Source: Bedellia somnulentella (taxonomy: Eukaryota > Arthropoda > Insecta > Lepidoptera > Bedelliidae). From it: a stretch of 64,000 nt of DNA. The stretch is from NCBI GenBank assembly GCA_963576735.1, contig OY755171.1, positions 17,298,001-17,362,000 on the forward strand, written 5' to 3'. The notes beneath the pieces are model-generated. The model did no database searches. It was not told the origin of the DNA and worked only from the letters and a program-made list of their open reading frames with translations. A program made the translations under genes and the position numbers. Below are positions 10,924 to 21,987 of the stretch, piece by piece (the first letter of the stretch is position 1; each line of letters opens with the position of its first letter).

Positions 10924-11024
10924 TAATGATAATATTAGTTGTAGCTTTTCTCAATCATTGCAATTTCTATTCGCAATTCAGTTAGGCATCCCGTTTCAAG
11001 ACACAAACTCAAAGAATCAGAATA

Positions 11025-11625
11025 TCACGGCTTATATCTCCGAATGGGATTTTAAAAAAACACTGATACATCTGAACATCACGTGACTTTATTGTTACCT
11101 GGTGTTAAGAGATCAATGATACTCACGTGACATGGGGCAGACCACAGACCTATCGCCCGCCATTTTGTACCAATACACTGTCACATGTGCACACTGAGCC
11201 TCATAGTGCCGACTTAGAATGTCACTACCCCTTTCTACCTACGGGTGTTGTAAGAGGCGACTAATGGTATGGTAATATTAGAAAGTGTTTTTTGGGCGAT
11301 GCGGTCTGAGACCCATCACCAACCATGATTTATTTCAACCATCTGGTCCCCTATAAATTCCAAATGTGGCTGAGGAGTTTCTAGCCCCTTTGGGATTTAC
11401 GGCCGAGAGTATGTATCTATGTACTGTCACATGATTAAGTACAACTTAGCCATGTGGGTTTCCTCACGATATTTTCCCTCACCGTGAACAACCATTGAAA
11501 AACCATACGTATGACTTTGACCGCACAAAAGACAATTGATCGAACATACTCTGGATTCAAACCCAACGCCTCTGTGCATGATAGGCGGTTGCTCTCCCTA
11601 CTGAGCTGTCACGTTTCGAAAATAG
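11025..11625 (-). mobile_element. Family B SINE split by an A SINE
   Basis: The minus-strand B runs 11025-11187, is interrupted, and resumes at 11434 to the head near 11625. The two halves join at ACTGTCACATG, which is duplicated by the insertion. Confidence 0.75.
11188..11422 (+). mobile_element. Family A SINE (older subtype) nested in B
   Basis: Subtype with CATAGTGCCGACTTAGAATG and CTACGGGTGTTGTAAGAGG. TSD ACTGTCACATG at 11177-11187 and 11423-11433 is internal B sequence, so A inserted after B. Confidence 0.85.
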
Positions 11626-11650
11626 TTCTATTGCTTGACTTACTTTTATA

Positions 11651-11905
11651 TCATACATACATACATACATATACTCACGGCTATAATTCCCTAAACGGGG
11701 TAGCCAGAGCTTTGGAATGAGAAATTCCTCAGCCACTTTTGGAAGTTGAGTGGGGAAAAGATGGTAATAATAAATGTTTTTGGTGACGGGTCTCCAGCCA
11801 CATCGCCCAAAAATCACTTGAAAAGCCCTTATACCCTTAGTCGCCTCTTACGATCACCCACGGGTAGAAATGGGGTAGTGTTATTCTAAGCCGACACTAC
11901 ACAGC
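11651..11905 (-). mobile_element. Family A SINE
   Basis: Complete minus-strand copy of the subtype with TACGATCACCCACGGGTAG. The (CATA)n tail lies at the left end. The frames at 11511-11817 are readings of this SINE and the B copy. Confidence 0.85.
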
Positions 11906-11985
11906 AAATTATATATATATTTATATCAATAAAAACATAAACGCATACTCACAAATCAAACAAATATTTCCTTTTTATTATATTA

Positions 11986-12180
11986 CTAGCTGACCTGGCA
12001 AACGTTGTTTTGCCATATAAAATTATCTCTATGAAAATTCTAGTCGAAATACAAAAAAAAAGTTAGGGGTGGACAACCCTAATCACTTAAAAGTATAAAA
12101 CATACTTACTATTCTTAGACTTACCGAATGTGTATTCAAAATTTCATTTAAATCATTTCATCCATTTCGGACAATCTACA
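11986..12180 (-). mobile_element. Helitron-like 3' end fragment
   Basis: The minus strand ends ...AACGTTTGCCAGGTCAGCTAG|T (CTAG at 11986-11989). The rest is weakly conserved up to the next Helitron. Confidence 0.45.
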
Positions 12181-12735
12181 TCAACACTAATATTATGCAG
12201 AGGAAAAATTAGTTTGTTTCGTTGTAATGAATAGGCTCAAAAATAATTGACAGATTTTTTCAATTCTTTCACCATTCGAAAGCTACATTATTCACGAGTA
12301 ACATAGACTATATCTTATTTTGAACAAAAAATAGGGTACCGTAAGATATTTGGATTTTTCGGACACAAACTGAAAAAAATCAACCAAAGAAGTTACTTAT
12401 TTTGCGTACGCTGCCTAAACTACAAAAGATAGAACCATAAAATGTTATAATTAATTGTAGATCTTATAAATATCTACAAAAAAGTCCGGGACACACTATA
12501 CCTATCTATGTCGAGTGAGGCACAACAACCACATAATATATATATAAAAGAAAGTCGTGTCAGTTACACTATTTATAACTCGAGAACAGATGAACCGATC
12601 TGGCTGAAAATTGTTGGAGAGGTAGCTTAGAACCAGGAAAAGGACATAGGATATATAACATCACGCTAAATACTGTAAGGGGTAATAATTGAAAATATTT
12701 AACACCATCCGTGCGAAGCCGGGGCGGACCACTAG
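12181..12735 (+). mobile_element. Non-autonomous Helitron
   Basis: Starts A|TCAACACTAATATTAT and ends GAAGCCGGGGCGGACCACTAG|T, with no TSD and an A/T target. Same family as 30466-31305 and 61918-62084. Interior shared phrases include TCGTGTCAGTTACACTAT and GCTGAAAATTGTTGGAGAGG. No coding capacity. Confidence 0.7.
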
Positions 12736-12860
12736 TAATATTATAAAAAGTATTCTATGCCCGTATCCGGTTCTAACCTACCTACACACATTTTACACTG
12801 AAATTGAACGGTTCAGCAGTTCGTGAGTCATAAATAGTGTAACTAATATGACTTCCTTCC
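12736..12860. mobile_element. Helitron-like fragment
   Basis: TAATATTATAAA followed by GGTTCAGCAGTTCGTGAGTC and AAATAGTGTAACTAA, which is roughly the complement of the inner part of the preceding Helitron. A CTTCCTTCCTTCC run follows. Confidence 0.4.
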
Positions 12861-13055
12861 TTCCTTCCCACATATTGCACTTCATTTATACCAATAAATA
12901 GAACTGCATTGTCTCTTGTTGAAAACAACCGCTTATTGCTAAATGAATGTACCTAAATAATTTTTCTTTGCATTTACCAAAATATACAATCCTTCTTATA
13001 TCTGATTAACTTCAGAATTTAGGAATTTGAGATTAAATATTTTAGTAAATTACAG

Positions 13056-13484
13056 TCAACGACATGATAGTCCAGTGGGTAGAACACCCGCCCGAAAACA
13101 GAAGGGCTTGAGTTCCAATCCTGGGTCGGGCCTACACCAATTTGTCTTTTCTAAAGTCATATGTGTGGTTAATTTATCATGGTTGTTAACGGTAAGGGTA
13201 AATAAAGTGAGGAAACCCACGTGACCCACCCACCCACATGGGTTTCCTCACGATGTTCAGCCATGTGGGTTCAGCCATGTGGCTGAGTTGTACTTATTCA
13301 TGTGACAGTGTATTCGTACAAAACGGCGATAGGCCTGCCCCCTATCATGTGAGTACACTGTCCAAGCAAAACGTGGGTACCTTCTCTGGAAACTAGATGG
13401 CGCTGCCATGTGAGTTCAGAAGCATTGGTACCTCTGCCAATCCCTTCGGGGATAAACGGCGTGAACGTTTTGTTTATGTTATGT
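13056..13484 (+). mobile_element. Family B' SINE with TSD
   Basis: B' subtype: head GACATGATAGTCCAGTGGGT, then ACACCCGCCCG, and body GGAAACTAGATGGCGC. TSD TAAATTACAG at 13046-13055 and 13485-13494. Longer than other copies because of an internal inverted duplication (13207-13251) and a repeated CAGCCATGTGG. Confidence 0.88.
13207..13251. repeat. Inverted duplication inside B' SINE
   Basis: GTGAGGAAACCCA (13207-13219) and its exact complement TGGGTTTCCTCAC (13239-13251) with a CCCACCCACCCA-rich centre. Normal B copies have only one of the two arms. Confidence 0.8.
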
Positions 13485-13494
13485 TAAATTACAG

Positions 13495-13928
13495 ATAACA
13501 ACACCAACAATCCTTCTTTAACAACTTGTTCTATTTTCACTTTCATGATTAGCATGTTGTATCTGAAAGCAAACATACGCATTTATTTTTGTAAGCAAAA
13601 TTAGTAGACTAGGAAGACATGTTTAAGGTAAGGGAATTTTTAAGTGCCTACTATTAAAATATAAATATAAATCAGAATGGCACCATAATTATAATATATT
13701 CCTGCGTAAAGGAAGGTTTAACACTATTTATATGAAGAAGAGTACATACATTGCCTTATAAAATAGTCACGATCGAGCCTTGACCTTAAAATGAAGGTTT
13801 TCGATGCCTCATGTCAGTGGCATGATAGTGTGACATGTTAATAGAGTTAATTTTCAACGGTATAGTAAAGGCTTCTGGCTTATTTAGAAGAGATCGCACG
13901 TTAAAAACCATTTTAAACCTTACAATAT
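13495..13928. other. Stretch without recognised gene
   Basis: AT-rich. Nothing recognised. Confidence 0.4.
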
Positions 13929-14260
13929 TATACGGCGATAGCCCAGTCAGTGTGGCGAATAACCACCTAACATGCAGAGAGGCGCGGATTCAAATTCTAA
14001 GTCGGGCCTGCACCCATTTGTCTTTTCTTAAGTCATTTGTGGTTAGTCGATCATGGTTGGTAACGGTAAGGGTAAATAAAGTGAGGAAACCCACGTGAGC
14101 CACTCACTTCCTTAGCCATGTGACAGTATATTCTATCAGCTGCCAATCACGTGCGTACATTGTCTCTGAACATCCGGTGACAATAATGTTACGTGATGTT
14201 CAGAAGTTATAGTACCTCTGCCATACCTTCGGAGGTATTCGGTATGAACTTTCTAATACA
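13929..14260 (+). mobile_element. Diverged family B SINE
   Basis: Head TAGCCCAGTCAGTGTGGCGA, then GTCGGGCCTGCACCCATTTG, GTGAGGAAACCCACGTGAGC, ACGTGATGTTCAGAAG, and end TTCGGAGGTATTCGGTATGA. No tail repeat. Confidence 0.7.
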
Positions 14261-14286
14261 CTTTTTAAACTCTCGCGGTTTGTAGA

Positions 14287-14686
14287 CATTATATATAATA
14301 ATAATCGGGATTAACCAACGAATATTTTGTTGCTGTGTAGTGTCGGTTTAGAATAGCACTACTCCATTTCTTCCGGTGGGTGTACGTAAGAGGCGACTAA
14401 CGGAATTGGGGCTTTTAAGGGATTTTTGGGCGATGCGGTTGGAGACCCATCACCAACATCCTTTATTTTACCATCTTTTCCCCACTCAACTTTCCAAACT
14501 TGGCTGAGGAAGTTCTAATTCCTTAGCTCTGGCTACCCCTTCTAGGGATTTATAGCCGTGAGTATATGTATGTATGTATATTTTAACGACGTTTCGGCAC
14601 ACCTAACTGGTGTCGTGGTCACGGGCTAACGGGCTAAGTGATTTAAAATATTCGTTGGTTAATCCCGACAGTTATTATATATAATG
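14287..14686. mobile_element. Palindromic (MITE-like) element hit by an A SINE
   Basis: Arms of about 42 nt, 14287-14328 and 14645-14686, are complementary apart from a short gap near ATCGGG/CCCGAC. Shared core: GGGATTAACCAACGAATATT. The inner part after the SINE holds AACGACGTTTCGGCACACC. An A SINE occupies most of the interior. Confidence 0.7.
14332..14580 (+). mobile_element. Family A SINE
   Basis: Complete copy starting GCTGTGTAGTGTCGG with a TATGTATGTATA tail, inside the palindromic element. ATATTTT at both junctions is a possible short TSD. Confidence 0.85.
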
Positions 14687-14721
14687 AACTTTGTAGTCTT
14701 GAGTAAAACGGAGCGTGAACA

Positions 14722-14930
14722 TAGAATAGAATAGAATAACTCTTTATTGTACATCAAACACAAATTTACAAAAGAAATTATCATACAGTTTACAGTGAGG
14801 TATAATCGGTGGTCTTATCGCTAAAAGCGATCTCTTCCAGACAACCTTTGGAAGGTGAGATCGGTAAACTAGTTATCTGGGTAGATGCACAAAACAAGCT
14901 TACTTTAAAACTAACTTATTTAATTGAAAT
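14722..14930 (-). mobile_element. LINE 3' end (ATTCT-tailed type)
   Basis: The minus strand ends ...GATGTACAATAAAGAGTTAT with an (ATTCT)n tail at 14722-14742. Upstream is the diagnostic AGAGATCGCTTTTAGCGATA. The same 3' end occurs at 47229-47512, 58232-58385 and 17215-17335. Poly-A-signal-like AATAAA precedes the tail. Confidence 0.6.
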
Positions 14931-15844
14931 AACAAATAATAACATAAATATTAATTACACAAAATAATATACATATTACACACATATGAACACACATACA
15001 TACATAACTACATACTTTTATATATACAAGTAATACAAATACCTAAATAAAATACACAAATACGTTTTAGAAATATAATTAATACATATAATTTAAAAAG
15101 CAACAGTATTACAGCGCTTCAGCGAGAACATATTACTTGCTAACCTCAAGGCGTTAGTAAATGTTTGAATATTATCCAGTTTTGTACTAAAAATAAAAAA
15201 AAGTTATTATTGATGAAGTAGATTTGATTAAAACTATTTTTACCGTGTTTTTACACCTATCGAACATATGTTTTTATTAATCTTACCATTCATATAAGAG
15301 CATTTAGTAATAGGACCACCAATTGTATTTACTCTTAGAATTTAGACTTCAATATAAAGCAATAAGTCGCCAGTATTTATTCGTATTCTATTTCCTCCTT
15401 TTGGAAGCTTTTATTTGATATTGAATGTTTCGCGAATGGTGAATTTAATATCATTCACCTTTGATATTAAATTTAGGATGGGAAAAATATTTTATACTGA
15501 GTCAAGCACAATACGATTCGTTTTTTTCCTGATTTTGGAATTGTAATACACGGGATAATATGCTCACTTAAATGTAATTGTATAATAAAAAATGTACTTA
15601 TTCAATCATATCTAGCTTCGCCTTTCGAAATATTCAGCCGTGAGTATTTAAATGTATGCGCATTTATGTTTTCATGGAATTCAATGAGATGTGGTTCCCT
15701 GGGAATGTATATTTTCTGGTAAAATGTGCTTTACAATAATACAGAAATGAATTTAAATGCTCGTAAACTAACAAATAGAATATATAGAAGAATAAACTAG
15801 CTAGCTCGGAAGTATAGACTCTCATACGTTACCGTATTACAAGT
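14931..15844. other. AT-rich stretch
   Basis: May include further LINE 3' UTR up to about 15110. A short GCCGTGAGTATTTAAATGTA at about 15640 looks like a SINE A 3' end remnant. No gene. Confidence 0.35.
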
Positions 15845-16075
15845 ATCTACCGAAGCCGATCCTAGAAAACGACCGTGTCAAATCGATTGGGACCGTTCCA
15901 TTATCACGGACATGACTATTCTTGCCAATCAATTCGATATCTTGGTATGGGATCGGTAACAGTCAGACTTTGACAGAAATAATCCCAATTGTTCTGTCCG
16001 TAAACAAGTTAATTTTAACTAGTCTCACGACCAACTTGAGGCTGTCTGGCTCTTGAACCTGAGTCCCTAACCCTG
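15845..16075 (+). pseudogene. LINE-type ORF2 C-terminal remnant
   Basis: Frame 1 reads CQIDWDRSIITDMTILANQFDIL then a stop. After a frame change comes LTEIIPIVLSVNKLILTSLTTNL. Both match, from memory, the C-terminal region after the RT of some insect LINEs (WDR.IITD.TI..N.PDI, then IIPIVLS..G.I...L). Frameshifted and isolated from any RT. The assignment rests on motif recall only. Confidence 0.4.
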
Positions 16076-17214
16076 ACTGACTGTCCTTTTGTTGGTGTAG
16101 TAACACCTCTCCCATTTTGATTTTCTTTTAAGGCCATAGGCGAGGTGAAAATAATAATAATATACAAAAAAATCACCACAATACAATTTGTAAATATTTT
16201 TAAAATCACTGCCCTTTGATGGCAGGGTACCAAGTAGGGTGGCGGCTTTGCCCCTTTGTTTGGCTAAACTAATAAATTAGCTATCATTATTGTTCATCAG
16301 CTGATATATTATAAGAAACAGACACAAAAAATGGTTTATTAAGTCTCGTGTAATTTACACGGCCATTGAAGTAAAAAAATATTTTATTGTTTTTTTGTTA
16401 AATATGTTACAAATGTATTACTTACCATATTTTATACGTACAAAGAGTTTATAGTATAATAATATATTCATTCAATATTACTTGATAATTGCCAGTACGA
16501 GAATACGGTTCATAAATATTAATTGAATATTTTATTTCAAATTACGTTGACGACCTCGCAGCCTCCTCACAGTAAGCCAATACTGATCTGTCTCAGAAAG
16601 GATTATTTTTAAACATAATACAAACATTATTGAATTTTATAATATGACACTGCCTTTGTGTAGCCGAAGTTTGTGTTTTTGGGTCAAGTCATAAATTATA
16701 AGCTTAAAGCTTTAGTACTCCTTGCATATTCGATCAAACTGTCTGAATATGTGTATGTTTTATATGTTTCAATATTACAATGCACTGTCTCCCAAAAGGA
16801 TTTCCCGTAGTGCGGGAGACAGACTTCTCAGGAGGTCTTTATAATAGGGTCCAGGACTTATTCATAAGTAATTGTATGAAAACAGACAATTAAAAATGAA
16901 GACTGAAAGAGAGTAAATAACACAAAAATGATAATTAAAAACAACTAGAAAATAAATCTATATCCGTAGAGAGGTATACAACTGTGCGTAGATTTATTAT
17001 CTGTATGTACAACAAGTGATTACAGAAATGGAATTCAAACATCAGTTTGAAAAGTTTCATTGATGATATCTAGCGAGCGCTGTTTAACCAAAATATTCAG
17101 GAACTGTTGAAACTGTCTTTTTACCATCCTAATGAATTAATTATATTCTATGAATTATTGCGTATATAATTATATCGTATTTAATAAACACTTTCATCGT
17201 ATTATCATTTAGAA
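16076..17214. other. AT-rich stretch without recognised gene
   Basis: No coding frame of note. GTCTCCC...GGGAGAC at about 16787-16823 could form a small stem. Confidence 0.4.
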
Positions 17215-17335
17215 GAATGTCTTTATTGCTTACAAAGAATTTATAAAATAAAAATAGTGCCTTTCAAAGAAGCACGATTATCAGTCTTATTACAAAAGCG
17301 ATCTCTTTCAGATAACCTTGGGTTAGCTGTGCATT
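17215..17335 (-). mobile_element. LINE 3' end fragment (ATTCT-tailed type)
   Basis: The minus strand shows GAAAGAGATCGCTTTTG and GCAATAAAGACATTC, matching the 3' end at 14722-14930. Diverged and without tail repeats. Confidence 0.45.
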
Positions 17336-17527
17336 CATTTAATCTTCGTCTGAAGACCAAGACACTTCTTTTTCAGACTATATTTCAGTCAATAAATGAT
17401 AACAATTTCTGAAACAAATACAATATTACTTTTGTGCTTAAAGCTATTTAAGTAGTTTGTTTATTTCTTCGGGCAATCTACGGATTAATTGTCTGCTGTT
17501 CAAGCTGTCAATTTAAGAATATTTAAC

Positions 17528-17896
17528 ATAACATGACATAAACGTTCACGCCGAATATCCCCGAAGAGGTTGGCAGAGGTACTAATACTTCTGAACATCA
17601 CGTGACTTTGTCACCTGGTGTTCAGAGTAACCACGTTTTGCATGGACAGTGTACTCACGTGATAGGGGGCAGGCCTATCGCCGTTTTGTACGAATACACT
17701 GTCACATGACTAAGTACAACTCAGCCATGTGGGTTTCATCACGATGTTTTCCCTCACCGTTAACAACCATGATAAATTAACCACAAATATGTCTTTAGAA
17801 AAGACAAAGTGGTGTAGGCCCGACCCAGGACTTGAACACTAGTCGTTTGCACGATAACCGAGTGTTCTACCCACTGGGCTATCACGGTTGCACGAA
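17528..17896 (-). mobile_element. Family B SINE with 14-nt TSD
   Basis: Full-length minus-strand copy with a (CATAA)-type tail at its left. Perfect TSD TAAGAATATTTAAC at 17514-17527 and 17897-17910. Confidence 0.92.
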
Positions 17897-17910
17897 TAAG
17901 AATATTTAAC

Positions 17911-18965
17911 TTATTAAGAAATTTTCTTTCTTTACAACTTAATAAACGTAGATCCATGTAATATACTCTAACCATTAATTCTCATACGGCAGAGAAAATC
18001 AATTGCCATTTTGCACATTCCCGGAGAACATTTTGTGCTTCGTGTATATAAGACATTTTTTCAATATACTCTTATGAATTTGAAGCACGTACTCTACTAC
18101 GTTAATCTGTTAATTATTTCACTAGTTCACCCCAAACTGTTGATCCGATCACAGTCAAATTTTGCACGATAGTTTAACACATCAAGGAAATAGTTTTAAC
18201 GAAGAGAAAATTTAGATAGATGTTACCATTGAGGAATAATCTGTCGTGTGTCGGGCCGCCGGCCACGGGGAAATCGAAAAATCGAATCTGTCGAGTTTAT
18301 GACCTTGCTGACGGCCGACATCGCGCGCGTACTTTTATCTTTATTTTTAATAGTAAAGCAACGTTGACATTAAATGTATCCTATGTCATAGACTCTGTGA
18401 TAAACAAGAAAACGAATGAATGACTTTTTCTCTATGGTTCCAATTTTTTTTTTGCTGCGAAGCATTTAAGTTGGTAGACCATTAAGGACATAGAGCTGTT
18501 CCTAAAGAAAAGAAACAGGAAAGACAAAGAAAGCTAACAATACCTACCTGATCTAATGTTAACGGTGAAAGTTTTAAACCACTTGCTTTGCCTGACTCAG
18601 TAAAAAATAAAGTTTCGGAAATTGAAAATAAACAATTTACACATAATTATGTTTAATTTCGGCATGCGAAGCATTCATAGCCCACCTAGTGTATAAAAGT
18701 TATTATATAAAAGTATAGTTATGTTGATAAAAAGCACGTCTGTAATGGTATGTTATATATGCAGCTTTATTTTTTTACACCTCTTGAATACCTTATTTTT
18801 CTCATGTTCTCTAATGTCCTCATAACGCGTCTATCTCATTGCTTGCTTTTTGCATACTAATATTTTGCAAAGGTAATTTGTATGGAGTTATGACAGGGCA
18901 GATGCGGATAAATTTATACCACTCTTACATTGGTTTAGGCTTAATAAGAAAAAAAATATGTTATG
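17911..18965. other. Stretch without recognised gene
   Basis: Mostly AT-rich. A GC-rich patch at 18245-18330 (GTCGGGCCGCCGGCCACGGG, ACATCGCGCGCG) stands out but shows no recognisable protein or RNA. Confidence 0.35.
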
Positions 18966-18975
18966 TTTAAATTCA

Positions 18976-18977
<2 letters not shown>

Positions 18978-19006
<29 letters not shown>

Positions 19007-19263
19007 CTCACGGCTATAAATCCCTAGAAGGGGTAGCCAGAAATAACGAATTAGAAATTACTCAGCCACTTTTGGAAGTTTCGTGGGGAAAAGATGGTAA
19101 AATAAAGGTTGTTGGTGATGGGTCTCCACCCGCATCGCCCAAAAATCCCTTAAAAAGCCCCAATACCGTTAGTCACCTCTTACGTACACCCACCGGAAGA
19201 AAAGGGGTAGTGCTATTCTAAGCCGACACTACACAGCAATCTAAGCCGACACTACTCAGCAAC
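18978..19263 (-). mobile_element. Family A SINE with reiterated 5' end
   Basis: TSD TTTAAATTCAAC at 18966-18977 and 19264-19275. Inside the TSDs the element's 5' end occurs twice in tandem: CTAAGCCGACACTACACAGC, then CTAAGCCGACACTACTCAGC. Confidence 0.9.
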
Positions 19264-19275
19264 TTTAAATTCAAC

Positions 19276-20079
19276 TAAATAAATATATTTAAAATTGAAT
19301 TTGAGAACCTCCTTTTTTGAAGTCGGTTTATAAATAAATATACAAAATGTCTAAACGTTAAATATAAACTTCAAACCTGATTTTACATCTTAAGGGGTAA
19401 AATAAAAATAAAAAAAACTTCTTCTTCTGTGGGTGCCATCTCTTATCGGAGGTCAGCTATCATATGTATAAAAAAAATATATGAGTGGCCAATTATATCA
19501 TAGATGAATTCCTCCTATAACAAATTTCTAGGTTCAGAAATAAAAAAACATTCCCTCTTTACACCCTAATTTACCCCTTTTCAATTTAGTATTTTTTCCA
19601 ACACAAATCAATAAACAACGTGATCGGAAACTTACTATAATTTTATATTTGTATTTGAGGACTAAGCTAATTAATAAAAGTTATATATTAACTACACCAC
19701 CCTTTTTCACCCAAATTAGGGGTTGAATTTCCAAAATTCTCTTCATGGTACTCAAAAGAGTAATTTTGGGTACGTTGAGTCTAAATCAGTCAGTCAGTTT
19801 TGTTTATTACATATATTGGTTACTTACTATCTAAATACCTCGTGAACTTAACTGCAGATATTAATGCATCCATAATATATATTTACAGTTTCAGATGCCG
19901 TAATCATAAATGCATCGCTGCGGCTAATTGTTCTAAACCGTGGCCTTACAAAGGCACGTGCTTATCACTTTTCATGTTACGATAGTTGTATAATATGTTG
20001 AATTGCCACTTACAATGTGTCTCAAAGAAACAAGTTCCACCAGCTGGCATTATATTTTTAATATCCAATAAAGTTTTAT
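19276..20079. other. AT-rich stretch with one known repeat fragment
   Basis: TTGAGAACCTCCTTTTTTGA followed by AGTCGG at about 19300-19328 is the AACCGACTTC repeat on the minus strand. Otherwise nothing recognised. Confidence 0.4.
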
Positions 20080-20250
20080 GAACAACCTTGCTCGCTCAGT
20101 TGGAAGAACATCGCTTCATGCCAGTTCAAGATCTAAGTTGGGCCTACACAAATGTATATTTATCCAAGTAGCTTTTGGGTTATATAGAGGTTGACTAATG
20201 ACCATTGGTACACATTTATTCGTTGAGCTATTTAAGCAACCCTAAAGCTA
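20080..20250 (+). mobile_element. Family B head remnant
   Basis: GCTCGCTCAGTTGGAAGAACATC, then CAGTTCAAGATC and TTGGGCCTACACAAATG. Tail half not recognisable. Confidence 0.4.
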
Positions 20251-20315
20251 ATACCACAGGTTTGGGCACAAATTATTCAGCCTTTAGTTTAGTTGTATGA
20301 TAGAGTGAAAAAATA

Positions 20316-21210
20316 ATGTTAAGGTGGTTTGGGCACTTAGAGAGGATGGATGAAAATAAAGTAGCGAAAGAGATATATGTAGCCAATGTGGATGAGATTG
20401 TTAGTAGAGGACGGCCTCGTAAAACGTTTCTAGATCAGATAGAAAACGTTCTTATAAAGGCGAGGGTCCGAAGTGAGAAGAATAAAAGAGCACGTATGAG
20501 AAGAACAATTGGCCTAGACCTCGCTTTTATAACATACCCTTTTTATATTATAAATCGATAAAGGACATCAAACTAAACAACTTTGCCCATGGAATGCCTA
20601 TCTAAAATATTGTAATTTTCAAAATATAATAATAATTAAAAATTGTCGTACCTAGTTCAAACTGAGAATGTATACAATGAGATTCCTTGCTTCAGTGAAA
20701 ATAAAAAATAAAAAAAAAACATTTGATATATGCTTTTCGCTCTGTAAACAAAAATATAACTTCTTTCTGTATTTTCCAGTTGTATTGATCGTCGTTGAAA
20801 AATAATATCATGAAAATAAACCGGTAAGCGAGCGATTGAACTGGAAAATACCGAAAGAGGTTATGTTTTTGTTTACACCATAGATCAAATGTTTTTTTTT
20901 TATTTTTTATTTTCACTGAAGCAAGGAATCTCATTGTATACATTCTCAGTTTGAACTAGGTACGACAATTTTTAATTATCATTTTTTTTTGAAAATTACA
21001 ATATTTTAGATAGGCATTCCATGGGCAAAGTTTTTAAGTATGATGTTCTTTATCGATTTATAATATAAAAAGGGTATGTTATAAAAGCGAGGTCTAGGCC
21101 AATTAATGTAAGGGAAGCAAGAGAAGTTTTTCAAGACGGTACTAAGTGGTGATCGATAGTCTCTGCCTACCCCAATGGGAATAATGGGCGTGAGTATAAG
21201 TAAGTAAGTA
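20316..21210 (+). pseudogene. LINE-X 3' fragment interrupted by fold-back
   Basis: 20316-20510 encodes the LINE-X C-terminus (MLRWFGHLERMDENKVAKEI, GRPRKTFLDQIENVL), and 21105-21210 continues with VREA and SAYPNGN-type sequence and a GTATAAGTAAGTAAG tail. The two parts join in register if the 590-nt fold-back plus one copy of AATT is removed. 5'-truncated. A subfamily with a (TAAG)n rather than (TATG)n tail. Confidence 0.75.
20511..21100. mobile_element. Fold-back transposon FB1
   Basis: 590 nt made almost wholly of two inverted arms of about 275 nt. Outer ends GGCCTAGACCTCGCTTTTAT and the exact complement. Arms share CTTTGCCCATGGAATGCC and GTCGTACCTAGTTCAAACTG. Flanked by AATT on both sides (20507-20510, 21101-21104), a probable 4-nt TSD. 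No coding frame. Confidence 0.85.
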
Positions 21211-21737
21211 TTAAAAAAATATAAATATAGTTATTATATAAGTCATAAAATATAAACAGAAACAATAGTATAGTTTGTGAAATGTATTTGGTTATATCGC
21301 GTTTTTAACAGATGGCAACCCTAACTTGCGGCCGCTTTTTCACAGGCAGCTATGTATTATCATATTAGGAAAAAAATTAACTTTAATTTCATATAAGAAA
21401 TATGCGTGTAACTTATGAACGTATAAACACACCAAAATATAACCTACTTACACCTGGCAGCGAGGTAGTTGCGGCCGAATTTGCAACGGCACCCATGGAG
21501 ATTTATAGTCTTTATATACATTGCTATGATGGAGATGTTGTTATATTTCGAAAACAAGTGAACGAAATTTGTCTTCGAAAAATAATAAATATTAATTAAA
21601 TTAAAATTACTTGCGGCCACTTTTTCCTGGCTGCGTCTTGTCAGTGTATTCTCCTTTTCATAAACTTATGTTAAAATGTGTGTTTGACTCAATACGTTAT
21701 GAACATAGAGATTTAGCAGCGGGATCTTATACTCTTT
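21211..21737. other. Stretch without recognised gene
   Basis: CTTGCGGCCGCTTTTTC (about 21326) recurs as CTTGCGGCCACTTTTTC (about 21611), a short direct repeat of unknown meaning. Confidence 0.35.
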
Positions 21738-21987
21738 GCCGTGTAGTGCCGGCTTAGAATGTCGCTACCCCTTTCTACCTACGGGTGTTGTAAGAGGCGA
21801 CTAAGGGTATCGGGGCTTTTTATTTGATTTTTGGGCGATGCGGTTGGAGACCCATCACCAAAAACCTTTATTTTACCGCCTTTTCCCCACTCAACTTCCA
21901 AAAGTGGCTGAGGAATTTATAATTCCTTGGCTCTGGCTACCCCTTCTAGGGAATTATAGCCGTGAGTATATGTATGTATGTATGTTG
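21738..21987 (+). mobile_element. Family A SINE, older subtype
   Basis: Starts GCCGTGTAGTGCCGGCTTAG and contains CTACGGGTGTTGTAAGAGG, with a standard A 3' end and (TATG)n tail. No clear TSD. Confidence 0.85.

Noticed and set aside
20692..20943. 83-codon frame in FB1
   Set aside because: It spans both arms of a palindrome, so the frame is a by-product of the inverted repeat.
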